Below, piece by piece: positions 20,112 through 27,667 of a stretch of 64,000 nt of DNA. A program made the translations under genes and the position numbers. Source of the DNA: Legionella lytica (GTDB taxonomy: Bacteria > Pseudomonadota > Gammaproteobacteria > Legionellales > Legionellaceae); contig NZ_CP071527.1 in NCBI RefSeq assembly GCF_023921225.1, positions 1,206,501-1,270,500 on the forward strand, given 5' to 3'. Under the pieces are notes generated by a model that saw nothing but the letters and a program-made list of their open reading frames with translations, was not told the origin of the DNA and did not search any database. Every line of letters begins with the position of its first letter. Position 1 is the first letter of the stretch.

Positions 20112-21467
20112 TTACATAAATCCTAATTCTTTGATATTTCCAGTCCTTTCTTCCCAGTAAGTTGCTTTGAGTTCATTATTAAAAATGTCGCGATAAATCC
20201 TACTGAGTCTGGTTTGTTGTTTCGTGCTGCCTTCAGGTGCCATGCGTTCCAAGACCGGAAGAGCTTCTTTGATACCTTCTTCGGCTATTAAAGCAAACGC
20301 ATCAAAGCACAGTTCATTATCTGCATCTTCACGTCGTTGATATTGGTGGCACAGTGCTAAATAATCAGGAATAGCATCTTTGTGTGCGATGTGCAGTTCA
20401 GAGAAAAGGTAGGTAACAATACAGGGTACAAGAGTATCTTGATTCTCTGGAGCTGATAGCATGTCAGTCGTCAAAATAGCATCTAAAAGCTGTTTTCTTG
20501 CTGTTATAGTTCCCAAATTAGGTAATTCCACGTAAATAGGAAATAAAACGTTTGTTTCCCAAATGGCTTCTAATAGGTAAGTATCTAATGAATGATTGTT
20601 AATACTAAAGTAATCTGAAAAATGTTTTTTTAAGGTATTTAGGCAATCGTCAGGAGAAACTAATAGCTGTTGCATGAGTTGTTTAGCACGATTTTCACCA
20701 AAAACGGTATAATGCCATAACCATGTAATCGAAGTTACATTATATCCACGCTTATTTGCTCCATTTTTATTATTTCGCCACGAAAGATAACTCTCAATAG
20801 CTTCACACAAAACCATTGTTCTTAATCGATTTAGAGAGGGTATCTCATTCGCTTTTTCAAAGAAAAGTAGGGAGGAAACTTTCGTTTGTTTTCCTTTTTC
20901 TTGCTGTAATGAGATTTCTTTTATTCCTGACTCAAGAATACCTGTTTGTTCTTGAAGATTGTCATTTTCGTGCTTTAACGCTTCTTTCTTTATTTTGGCT
21001 TCCTTTTTCAGCCAAGCTTCTTCTGGATTTTGGGCTTCTTCAATTTTAAACTGTTCTTGTTCTTCAATAGTTTTGTACAAACTAACCGGTACATCCTCAA
21101 ATGCCTGTGGGTACTCCACGGGTATTAACATGTTCGGTGTTAAATAGTGTTTAAATTCAGTTTTATAAAGAGAGGTAGGTGTAAAATCAGACCACAACAA
21201 ACCAATTTGATATTCTTGCCCAGGATGAAAAACATGGTCGTTAAGAATTTTGATTTCGTTAAAACTAAATGTCAATGTAGGATGATTTTTTCCCCAAACC
21301 ATTAGTGCAGTCCATATATATCGCATTTGAACAGCATTGAGACCCCGTATTATTAGGGGTTTCTCGCGAGTAGGAGATGTTGACATTTGATTAAGTAAAT
21401 TATTAACCACTGCCATACTATACTTTACGCGAGCAGATGGTTCCTCGGGAAAAAACGTTACTTCCAT
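20112..21467 (-). CDS. Orphan 451-aa companion of the J-domain toxin
   Basis: I recognise no family. Residues about 1-130 look globular (SARVKYSMAVVNNLLNQM, LNAVQMRYIWTALMVWG); residues about 133-195 are rich in E, K and Q and probably a coiled coil (EEQEQFKIEEAQNPEEAWLK onward); residues about 200-440 are helical and end in an armadillo/HEAT-like stretch (EEGIKEALPVLERMAPEG). No signal peptide or membrane span. The stop codon is 1 base from the toxin start, so the two are translationally coupled. A chaperone, adaptor or secretion partner for the toxin is a reasonable guess from this placement, not shown by sequence. Confidence 0.6.
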   Translation of the reverse strand: MEVTFFPEEPSARVKYSMAVVNNLLNQMSTSPTREKPLIIRGLNAVQMRYIWTALMVWGKNHPTLTFSFNEIKILNDHVFHPGQEYQIGLLWSDFTPTSLYKTEFKHYLTPNMLIPVEYPQAFEDVPVSLYKTIEEQEQFKIEEAQNPEEAWLKKEAKIKKEALKHENDNLQEQTGILESGIKEISLQQEKGKQTKVSSLLFFEKANEIPSLNRLRTMVLCEAIESYLSWRNNKNGANKRGYNVTSITWLWHYTVFGENRAKQLMQQLLVSPDDCLNTLKKHFSDYFSINNHSLDTYLLEAIWETNVLFPIYVELPNLGTITARKQLLDAILTTDMLSAPENQDTLVPCIVTYLFSELHIAHKDAIPDYLALCHQYQRREDADNELCFDAFALIAEEGIKEALPVLERMAPEGSTKQQTRLSRIYRDIFNNELKATYWEERTGNIKELGFM

Positions 21468-21690
21468 AATCTATTTCCTTTATTCTTTGAGAACAAATAG
21501 CCAACAACCTTATTTGTTGAGTAAGGCTAATTTGTGTTTGGACTTGATTGTTTTACTCTAATGTAAGTTCAAGGACTAAATCTTTAATTGAATTAATCAG
21601 TCTCATTTCTAACTGCAATTTTACTGCGGTTAATTTTGGAAGTGCGGCTGCCAAGTAGTGGTATGGACATGATATTCCTTTTAAGGTTGA

Positions 21691-22071
21691 TTATTACTTA
21701 ATACACAAGTTCCTGAAATCAGCCGGCATCATATCCAAGTGGACAAAATAAATCAACTTTGTTTTTTTGTAAGGCGCTCGCTATTGAAGAGGCAAGATTT
21801 TAATTTAATTACTTGTCTTTCTTGGGGGAAGCCAGGGGCTTTTCATTACACCAGGCCAAATGGGCGATCAAGCATAGAATGATTAGATCATTATCAAAAA
21901 GAATGGGATAACCTATTAAAAAGAGAGGCCGAAATAAGGAAAGAATGGCATGCAACACAAGACAATGAAATTAAGAAACAATTAGAGAATGAGCTCAAAG
22001 AACTACCATTTTCAGAAATTCAAAGAAAAATGGCAGAAGCTATGAGGAAATGCTTCTATAGACCATCTTAA
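21691..22071 (+). pseudogene. Degraded coding remnant, possibly a nuclease-toxin tail
   Basis: A plus-strand frame of 126 codons interrupted by TGA at 21880-21882, just where TGG (Trp) would read smoothly. Before the stop it encodes EISRHHIQVDKIN, DFNLITCLSWGKPGAF and HYTRPNGRSSIE; after it, LDHYQKEWDNLLKREAEIRK and a charged helical tail. The HHI-x(n)-NLIT order is reminiscent of HNH nucleases, but the second cluster is degraded. No clear start. It runs opposite to the toxin operon and may be a displaced toxin C-terminus. Weak call. Confidence 0.35.
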
Positions 22072-22338
22072 GTGAATTATGTTTGGCTAAAACTTGTTTT
22101 AAAACCCTCGCATGTACACACCAGGCCTAATTCAATATTTTGATGAGTTAATTAACTATAGAACTTTGCCTCACAGAATTCTGAAACTCTAAGTCTTTTA
22201 TAGAATTTTTGGGAATTTTAAACAAATTGTAGGGTATGTTGTTTCATTCGGCCTAGGGATTAATATAAAGTTATTTTTTAACCGTGGAATAAGAAGTACA
22301 ATATGGCTAAACGGCCCAGCATTGCTAGTAGAGATCAA

Positions 22339-22806
22339 TCATAATGTTAAAGTCCTACTTTGAACATACCAATCCTCACCTTCTGGTGTCATTGTACGCA
22401 AATCAAAATCCTCATCTATGTAAAGGCCGGTGTTACAAGGGTAACCTAAATAAAAGAGAGTACTTAAGCTTCTAGTTAATAAAGTTACTAATGAGCCAAT
22501 TGCACTTAAACAATTGAGAAGCATACTTCCTAAACCTAATGCCATACCTTTCAATACTTCAGGAACAGAGGTTTCAGGCTCATTAAATAAGGCGTGAGAC
22601 AACCATACTATACCCTCTAAAGTATTATAAATATCTCTTAGAGCATGCAGTGTATGGGCAAAAGGATAGAGTATCGAGGCCGTATGATATTCTTTTGCAT
22701 AATATGGGATATGACTCATACTAAGGTTTGCTAATAATATATCTAAAGCAGACCCTGCGTTATCCATGGTTTTCCAAAAATAGGCCGTTGATCTCTTTTT
22801 TGCCAT
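22339..22806 (-). CDS. Uncharacterised protein with hydrophobic segments
   Basis: 155 residues from the ATG at 22806, chosen because GGAG lies 7 bases upstream; an earlier ATG at 22824 has no ribosome site. Mostly helical, with a hydrophobic stretch at about 85-125 (LKGMALGLGSMLLNCLSAIG, TLLTRSLSTLFYLGY) that could span a membrane. The N-terminus is basic (MAKKRST). No family recognised. It lies inside the accessory island, 870 bases upstream of the toxin operon and on the same strand, with decayed sequence on both sides, so it may itself be a shortened gene. Confidence 0.45.
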   Translation of the reverse strand: MAKKRSTAYFWKTMDNAGSALDILLANLSMSHIPYYAKEYHTASILYPFAHTLHALRDIYNTLEGIVWLSHALFNEPETSVPEVLKGMALGLGSMLLNCLSAIGSLVTLLTRSLSTLFYLGYPCNTGLYIDEDFDLRTMTPEGEDWYVQSRTLTL

Positions 22807-23360
22807 TTCGTACTCCGCTAACATAAGTTGCCATACATTTAATATGGCTTATTTTAAGCATAATTGTCTAATAAATCCACATTGATGTGGATTTGAAATT
22901 GAGATGCAATTTTTGGTCTATTTGGGGCCTCGGCCAGCAAATTACCATTTTGACCCCTGGCCGGGATCAATGTACTGCAGAAGCATTTCTTAAGCCTGTT
23001 CTAAAAGGTAACGATTATAAATTAAATCGAACTAGTGGTTTTAAAGTTAAAATTTCTAAAAAAGCGGAATGTCTGTTTAGACCTGAATTAAAAGGCACGG
23101 AAGGTTAATTGACCAGCACTACGGGGCTTGCTCTCGCCGTTCTAGACACTACAATGAATGATTAGTTTGATAGCGATCCAATACTCTTAACTGTTGTACG
23201 TGGTTTTTGTATCACAGCACAAGTTCCGGAACACTAGGCCTTATTGCTTATCTAGATTAGAATTATCAAGGAGAAGACCCTTTGCAGGGCCTAACAGTTT
23301 GTGAAAACATGAAATTCATGATTTATTTTTACTGAAAAGTAATCACACATGAATAAATCA
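22807..23360. other. Gene-poor island stretch with hairpin and terminal-repeat-like motif
   Basis: No convincing gene. A hairpin AAATCCACA/TGTGGATTT sits at 22873-22894. At 22952-22973 GACCCCTGGCCGGGATCAAT matches the start of the MITE-like terminal repeat at 23361 at most positions, so it may be an old end of the same element. A 52-codon open stretch follows it (to 23108) with mildly protein-like composition but no start signal. Confidence 0.3.
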
Positions 23361-23615
23361 GACCTTCGGCCGGGATCTTTGTAAAAAAGGGTCATGATTG
23401 AATATCAATCAAATTATGCTCTATACACCCCTGGCATACTATGTTTTTAGATATTTCTTATCAAAACCTAACTTGTAGCTTGGGTTAATACCATCAAATA
23501 TTGGTTGTTTTGGACAAATAACAGACTATCTAAAATAGAGAATTTCATTTGTTCAGTTAATTACAGTGTCTAAATATGAACATGATCTTTTTTACAAAGA
23601 TCCAGGCCGAAGGTC
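23361..23615. repeat. 255-bp MITE-like element
   Basis: The ends are 29-bp inverted repeats (23361-23389 and 23587-23615), beginning GACCTTCGGCC, with one difference by eye. There is no coding capacity inside. It contains the right copy of the 128-bp block (23389-23516). TATAAT follows the right end but does not precede the left end; instead it precedes the left copy at 14680. This pattern suggests a hybrid created by recombination. Confidence 0.75.
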
Positions 23616-23729
23616 TATAATCCTTTAATTGGTGGCTTTAGAGGCATTTTTGCTGCAATAATTTTGATTTCTTTTGATTTTATGCGATTCTTATCCTGAA
23701 ATCGCGTTTAATCCAAGGCTTAGGAAACT

Positions 23730-24242
23730 ATGAAGGTTGATTTTCATTATTTATGGTCAGGTAAATATGCACAATGGATTGCCATTGCTTTAATTTCCTT
23801 TTTTTCTTTGTTGATTATTATGGAATTTTTTTCGCTAAGGTTTTCGCCGATTAAAGTGCAAATAGCCCCTGAAGTGGGTAATAGGGCGCTCCCAATGGCT
23901 CAGAAAGATGATTCTTTTAATGCCATTATTAAGGCATCCCTTTTTGGTGTTTATGTTTCTAATGATTTAAGTGATGGTAGCGTCAAAAAATCCATGTTAA
24001 ATGTTACTTTGGTAGGAATCCTATTTGCTGGTAATATGGATAACTCACAAGTAATCATTCGTGCTGCAAATGGGGAAGAGAAAACCTATAAAATAGGTGA
24101 CACCATTCCTGGTGACGCAGTAATCAAACGAATTACGGCCAATGGGGTACTGGTTGAGCGTCAGGGGGCTTTAGAAAGTTTGAGCCTACCCAAAAATGAA
24201 TTAACCTTTGAGCCGGTAGCTAAGCCTTTAAAAGGGGAATAG
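23730..24242 (+). CDS. gspC: Type II secretion protein C (GspC/LspC)
   Basis: Inner-membrane component of the type II secretion system; its periplasmic HR domain contacts the secretin GspD. 170 residues: a short cytoplasmic N-terminus, one membrane span at about 14-34 (WIAIALISFFSLLIIMEFF), then an HR domain at about 60-155 with the family pattern ASLFGVY, LVGILFA, SQVIIRAANGEEKTYKIGD and a final ERQGALESLSL. It is shorter than the typical GspC of about 270 residues and has no PDZ or coiled-coil C-terminus. It stands outside a gsp operon, followed 5 bases later by a Sel1 lipoprotein gene. Confidence 0.85.
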   Translation: MKVDFHYLWSGKYAQWIAIALISFFSLLIIMEFFSLRFSPIKVQIAPEVGNRALPMAQKDDSFNAIIKASLFGVYVSNDLSDGSVKKSMLNVTLVGILFAGNMDNSQVIIRAANGEEKTYKIGDTIPGDAVIKRITANGVLVERQGALESLSLPKNELTFEPVAKPLKGE

Positions 24243-24247
24243 ATTAG

Positions 24248-24592
24248 ATGAGACATGCTTTAAAATTATTAATGGTTGTACTGTTTATTCCAGCATTAGC
24301 TGCTTGCCTGACAAGCACCACCAATTTACGCGAGGGTATTACTAATTTTCGTGTTGAGAATTACCGCGCAGCATTTATACGTTTGAAACCAGAAGCTAAA
24401 AAAGGCCAGCGTGATGCGCAATATGCAGTTGGTTATATGTATTATTACGGAAAGGGTGTGGTTGAAGATCGTAAAAAAGCATGGTTTTGGATCAGTGCTG
24501 CTGCAAATGCAGGCCAGCCTGATGCCATCGTGGCGGCGAAAATACTGGATGGAAATATGAATACTCCGGTAGTTGAGCCGAAGATTTTTTAA
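24248..24592 (+). CDS. Sel1-repeat lipoprotein
   Basis: 114-residue lipoprotein with lipobox LAAC, C20. The mature part contains one complete Sel1/TPR-like helix pair (AKKGQRDAQYAVGYMYYYGK onto GVVEDRKKAWFWISAAANAG) followed by the start of another (QPDAIVAAKILDG). Sel1 proteins usually act as scaffolds. The start follows the gspC stop by 5 bases with AAAAGGGG upstream, so it is co-transcribed with gspC and may help the secretion complex in the envelope (inference). Confidence 0.8.
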   Translation: MRHALKLLMVVLFIPALAACLTSTTNLREGITNFRVENYRAAFIRLKPEAKKGQRDAQYAVGYMYYYGKGVVEDRKKAWFWISAAANAGQPDAIVAAKILDGNMNTPVVEPKIF

Positions 24593-24624
24593 TTATCGGT
24601 TTCGCCCGTTTGCAATTACAGACT

Positions 24625-24675
24625 GTAGCCTGTATTACGCTGCACTAATACGGGCTGCACTAATACGGGCTGCAC
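24625..24675. repeat. TAATACGGGC-family repeat, with tandem half
   Basis: A GCCTGTATTACGCTGCACTAA / TACGGGC palindrome like that at 10952, with the right arm repeated once more in tandem (TGCACTAATACGGGC). It sits between the convergent Sel1 gene and mutY and may serve as a bidirectional terminator. Confidence 0.6.
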
Positions 24676-24678
24676 TTC

Positions 24679-25725
24679 TTATAATAAAGCCAAAATCTTA
24701 CTCGTTGGTTTAGCCAATCCCAAAGAGTTTAAATGCTCTTTTGCAAACCACTGACCTTTGGGTTCAGCCAATTTTGTTCCTAATGCTTTCGTTTTAATCC
24801 GCAGCGCATTTATTTCCAAAAGAAAATGACTAAAACGATGTTTAAATGCAATCAAATGCTGAGGTGATTCACCGTTTAAATCATATTCCACCTGGATAAA
24901 ATCAAGAGGGCATTTGCCTTCATCTAAACTAGGTAAACACCATAAACCACCCCATAGCCCAGTGGGTGGTCTCTTTTCTAAATAGATTTTGTCTTCATGA
25001 TTACATAAAACCAACAGTTGTTGTTGCTGTATGGGTACTGGTTTTTTTACTTTTTTGGTGGGATATAAATGTTGCTCTCTATATTTTAGTGCGAGGCAAT
25101 GATCTTGTACCGGGCAATGTTGGCAATCAGGATTTTTAGTGGTGCAACAGGTAGCGCCTAGATCCATAATCGCTTGAGTGTAATCCGCGCATTGTTCTTG
25201 AGGCATGCAAGCATCGGCAAGCTGCCATAATTGCTTTTTAATTGCGGCCTGTTCAGGATGCCCTTTAATAGCAAAAAAACGTGTTAAAACTCGTTTAACA
25301 TTCCCATCTAAAATTGCCGTAGGCTGATTAAACGCTTGTGATAAAATCGCTGCTGCTGTTGAAGCCCCAATTCCTGGTAATGCATGAACCAGTTCAAGTT
25401 GATTAGGAAAAATACTTTGATACTCAGAAGCAATAATTTGTGCAGTGCGATGAAGATTACGTGCTCGACTGTAATAACCTAATCCGGACCATAGAGATAG
25501 GACCTCATCTTCATGCGCCTGAGCCAAATCGTCAATGCTTGGAAAGCGCGTCATAAATCGTTCGAAATAGGGGATAACCGTTTGTACCTGCGTTTGTTGC
25601 AGCATAATTTCAGAAATCCACACTCGATAAGGGCTGCGTGGTAATTGCCAGGGCAGATTTTTACGCCCATGGATGGCAAACCATTCAAGCAAAGGCTTGC
25701 TAAATTGTTCGGGTAAATTATTCAC
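24679..25725 (-). CDS. mutY: A/G-specific adenine glycosylase
   Basis: Base-excision enzyme removing adenine opposite 8-oxoguanine. 348 residues, normal length. N-terminal catalytic domain with WISEIMLQQTQV (catalytic Glu), the helix-hairpin-helix LPGIGASTAAAI, and the catalytic Asp in ILDGNVKRVL. A [4Fe-4S] motif C-x6-C-x2-C-x5-C lies in CTTKNPDCQHCPVQDHC. The C-terminal Nudix-like domain recognises 8-oxoG (PTGLWGGLWCLPS). It is alone on its strand; the usual partner yggX is not next to it. Confidence 0.96.
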   Translation of the reverse strand: MNNLPEQFSKPLLEWFAIHGRKNLPWQLPRSPYRVWISEIMLQQTQVQTVIPYFERFMTRFPSIDDLAQAHEDEVLSLWSGLGYYSRARNLHRTAQIIASEYQSIFPNQLELVHALPGIGASTAAAILSQAFNQPTAILDGNVKRVLTRFFAIKGHPEQAAIKKQLWQLADACMPQEQCADYTQAIMDLGATCCTTKNPDCQHCPVQDHCLALKYREQHLYPTKKVKKPVPIQQQQLLVLCNHEDKIYLEKRPPTGLWGGLWCLPSLDEGKCPLDFIQVEYDLNGESPQHLIAFKHRFSHFLLEINALRIKTKALGTKLAEPKGQWFAKEHLNSLGLAKPTSKILALL

Positions 25726-25926
25726 TTAAATCATTGCTTAGTTAATCAGCGGAGATAATATCTTAATTTTAATATGATTAATACCTGAACACGATGCGGA
25801 AAAAATTTTAAAATTTTATTCGCGAACTCTCTGTCCATGGTCTATCGTTTTATTAAGGCCTATTTACATTTCTACTATTTTGAAGTGCATACGGGCCCTA
25901 GGATCAAGCTAAATACCACTAAAAGT

Positions 25927-25973
25927 CCCCTCATCCGCGGAGAAAATTTCATCGCAGAGAGGGGGTTTTTTTT
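25927..25973 (+). terminator. Terminator-like hairpin in the leader of the next gene
   Basis: CCCCTC pairs with GAGGGG around a 26-base loop that can itself fold (GAAA/TTTC), followed by eight T. It lies about 40 bases upstream of the start at 26011. No plus-strand gene precedes it, so it may act as an attenuator. Confidence 0.5.
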
Positions 25974-26010
25974 GTGATTTGTGTAAAAAGATACAAATAA
26001 GGAGATAATT

Positions 26011-26667
26011 ATGCGCCAAAAGTCATATGAAATAATAGTCTTAAAGCCTACGGCTGTTTTTTTATCATTTCTGGCGTCACAATTACCAGAGGTTAAATTA
26101 CCTGATCTGCGTTTATTGCAAATCGACAATACAGCCTACACTATTCTCAAACAAGCATCAGATGATGCGCTCCTTAATGAAATAGAAAAACGTTTTCCTG
26201 AAATGTTTCGTCATGAGATTTCTCGATGGTTAGGCGACAGTGTGCGTTCTGAGATTGAAACTAATTTTTTAGATTTTCTTTGCTGTTTCCGATTTGAATT
26301 ACACAACCATATTATTTTGATGGAACCCTCCATCGAAGAAGGGAAACAATTATTACTCTTCAAACCCCGAGTGGCGTTACTTGATTGGTTAAAATCAACA
26401 GCTGAGGGCCACAATGAGCTTGTTGAGGTAGTTGAGCGAGTCCACTTATCTAATTTAGAAGAAAATGCCACGGTGATGGTGAAGAATTTTTCTAATTTAA
26501 CGGAAATTAAGCCTTTTATTAAAAGTTACTATCAGCCGATCTTTTCCACGGCGATGAGTCGCATTAGTAATCAATCTGAGCAATGGCCTGCGATTGATTC
26601 GTTTCATCAATTTAATGAGTATTTTGCAGTTGAAATACATACTCAATTGATTCATTTGTATCAGTAA
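26011..26667 (+). CDS. Uncharacterised cytoplasmic protein
   Basis: 218 residues, no family recognised. The ATG has AAGGAG 6 bases upstream. The protein looks soluble and mixed alpha/beta, with FLSFLASQLPEVKLPDLRLL near the start and a helical C-terminus. No signal peptide or membrane span. It precedes a membrane-anchored coiled-coil gene by 11 bases on the same strand; the pair is likely one transcript and the products may work together. Confidence 0.65.
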   Translation: MRQKSYEIIVLKPTAVFLSFLASQLPEVKLPDLRLLQIDNTAYTILKQASDDALLNEIEKRFPEMFRHEISRWLGDSVRSEIETNFLDFLCCFRFELHNHIILMEPSIEEGKQLLLFKPRVALLDWLKSTAEGHNELVEVVERVHLSNLEENATVMVKNFSNLTEIKPFIKSYYQPIFSTAMSRISNQSEQWPAIDSFHQFNEYFAVEIHTQLIHLYQ

Positions 26668-26678
26668 GGGAGTAGATT

Positions 26679-27551
26679 ATGGATCCGATGGTTATGGGGC
26701 TTATTTGTGCTGCAGTATTTGGGACGGTAATGGTTGCATCTGCGTTTATTAGACAATTATTATTGAGTAGAGATAAAAAGTTAAATGATGAAGCACAAAG
26801 TAGGGCATTAGCGCAGGAAGCGAGTGAGTTAGAGAAAATCCGAATACAAATGCAAAATGAAAAACGTTTTACTGCACATTATCAAATGCTTGGTGACAAC
26901 AAGGATGCGATTAAGTATTTAGATAATCAAATCGAAGAGCTTTTAAATAAAAAAACAGAGCTTATAGAGCGGTATGCACAAGCAACAATTAAAGAGTCAG
27001 GGGTCATCATTTCTAGTGGAGAGGTGTCGCCAGAACGTAAATTGATTTGTGACAAATTAAGAGATGAAATTGATAAAAAAATCACATTTTATGACAGTGA
27101 ATTGCAAATATTACAAAAGCGAAGGGCTATATTGTGGGATACACATACCGATTTTGAGCGCTATTTACTAAACCAGGAGAAGGCGAGTAACGTCAATTTG
27201 GATAATATTTACAAGCAACATTCTGCTTTATTAGAGAAAGTTTATTTACGTCATATTGATGATACTGAAGTGGTTGCTGTGAAACTTATTGATGCAGGCA
27301 CCATGTCGTTTAAAGACATGCTGATGGCACCTATACAATTTTTAATGCAATTTTTTGGGGCTGGGAGTGCCTTACCTAGTGTTGCTGTGGTGCAAACCCG
27401 AGTTGAGCATAGTGCCAGACAAGAAGTAGAGCGTGCAGAACATGAGATTAACAATCCTGACGAGCGCTCTAATCTGCATCGTCAGGCATTTGATGAACAA
27501 AACAGCCAAGGAAATAATGTGAGAAGTACATCGGTCTCTTTTGCCTTATAA
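26679..27551 (+). CDS. Membrane-anchored coiled-coil protein
   Basis: 290 residues. A single N-terminal membrane segment (about 4-27, VMGLICAAVFGTVMVASAFI) is followed by a long charged helical region (about 30-180, rich in K, E, Q), probably a coiled coil in the cytoplasm. A second amphipathic stretch occurs near 210-235 (MLMAPIQFLMQFFGAGS). The tail from about 245 is polar and E/N/Q-rich. No family recognised. Its ribosome site GGGAG is in the 11-base gap after the preceding gene. Confidence 0.65.
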   Translation: MDPMVMGLICAAVFGTVMVASAFIRQLLLSRDKKLNDEAQSRALAQEASELEKIRIQMQNEKRFTAHYQMLGDNKDAIKYLDNQIEELLNKKTELIERYAQATIKESGVIISSGEVSPERKLICDKLRDEIDKKITFYDSELQILQKRRAILWDTHTDFERYLLNQEKASNVNLDNIYKQHSALLEKVYLRHIDDTEVVAVKLIDAGTMSFKDMLMAPIQFLMQFFGAGSALPSVAVVQTRVEHSARQEVERAEHEINNPDERSNLHRQAFDEQNSQGNNVRSTSVSFAL

Positions 27552-27667
27552 GCGAGGGTCAAGATGTGCTTTTACGCCAAGTGGTGACATTTTGCCCAAT
27601 GTATAATACAATCTCGTTGCATTTAGGGATGCATACAATTTTATAATTGCTGTGGAGTATTACAACA

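Larger units (their letters stand above)
14680..23615. mobile_element. Accessory island with inverted ends and TATAAT duplication
   Basis: An 8.9-kb segment carrying the toxin-immunity operon. Its left end GACCTTTGGCCGGGAT (14680-14695) is the inverted complement of its right end ATCCAGGCCGAAGGTC (23600-23615) with two differences. TATAAT directly abuts both ends (14674-14679 and 23616-23621), as a 6-bp target duplication would. 128-bp direct repeats with three differences by eye lie inside (14696-14823, 23389-23516). IS3 and IS6 remnants sit at the left edge; no intact transposase or integrase is present. I infer integration by recombination between two copies of a small MITE-like element rather than autonomous transposition. 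Confidence 0.6.

Noticed and set aside
22887..23108. 73-codon plus-strand frame within the island
   Set aside because: It starts in a hairpin, has no ribosome site and includes the terminal-repeat-like motif; only its last 50 codons look mildly protein-like.
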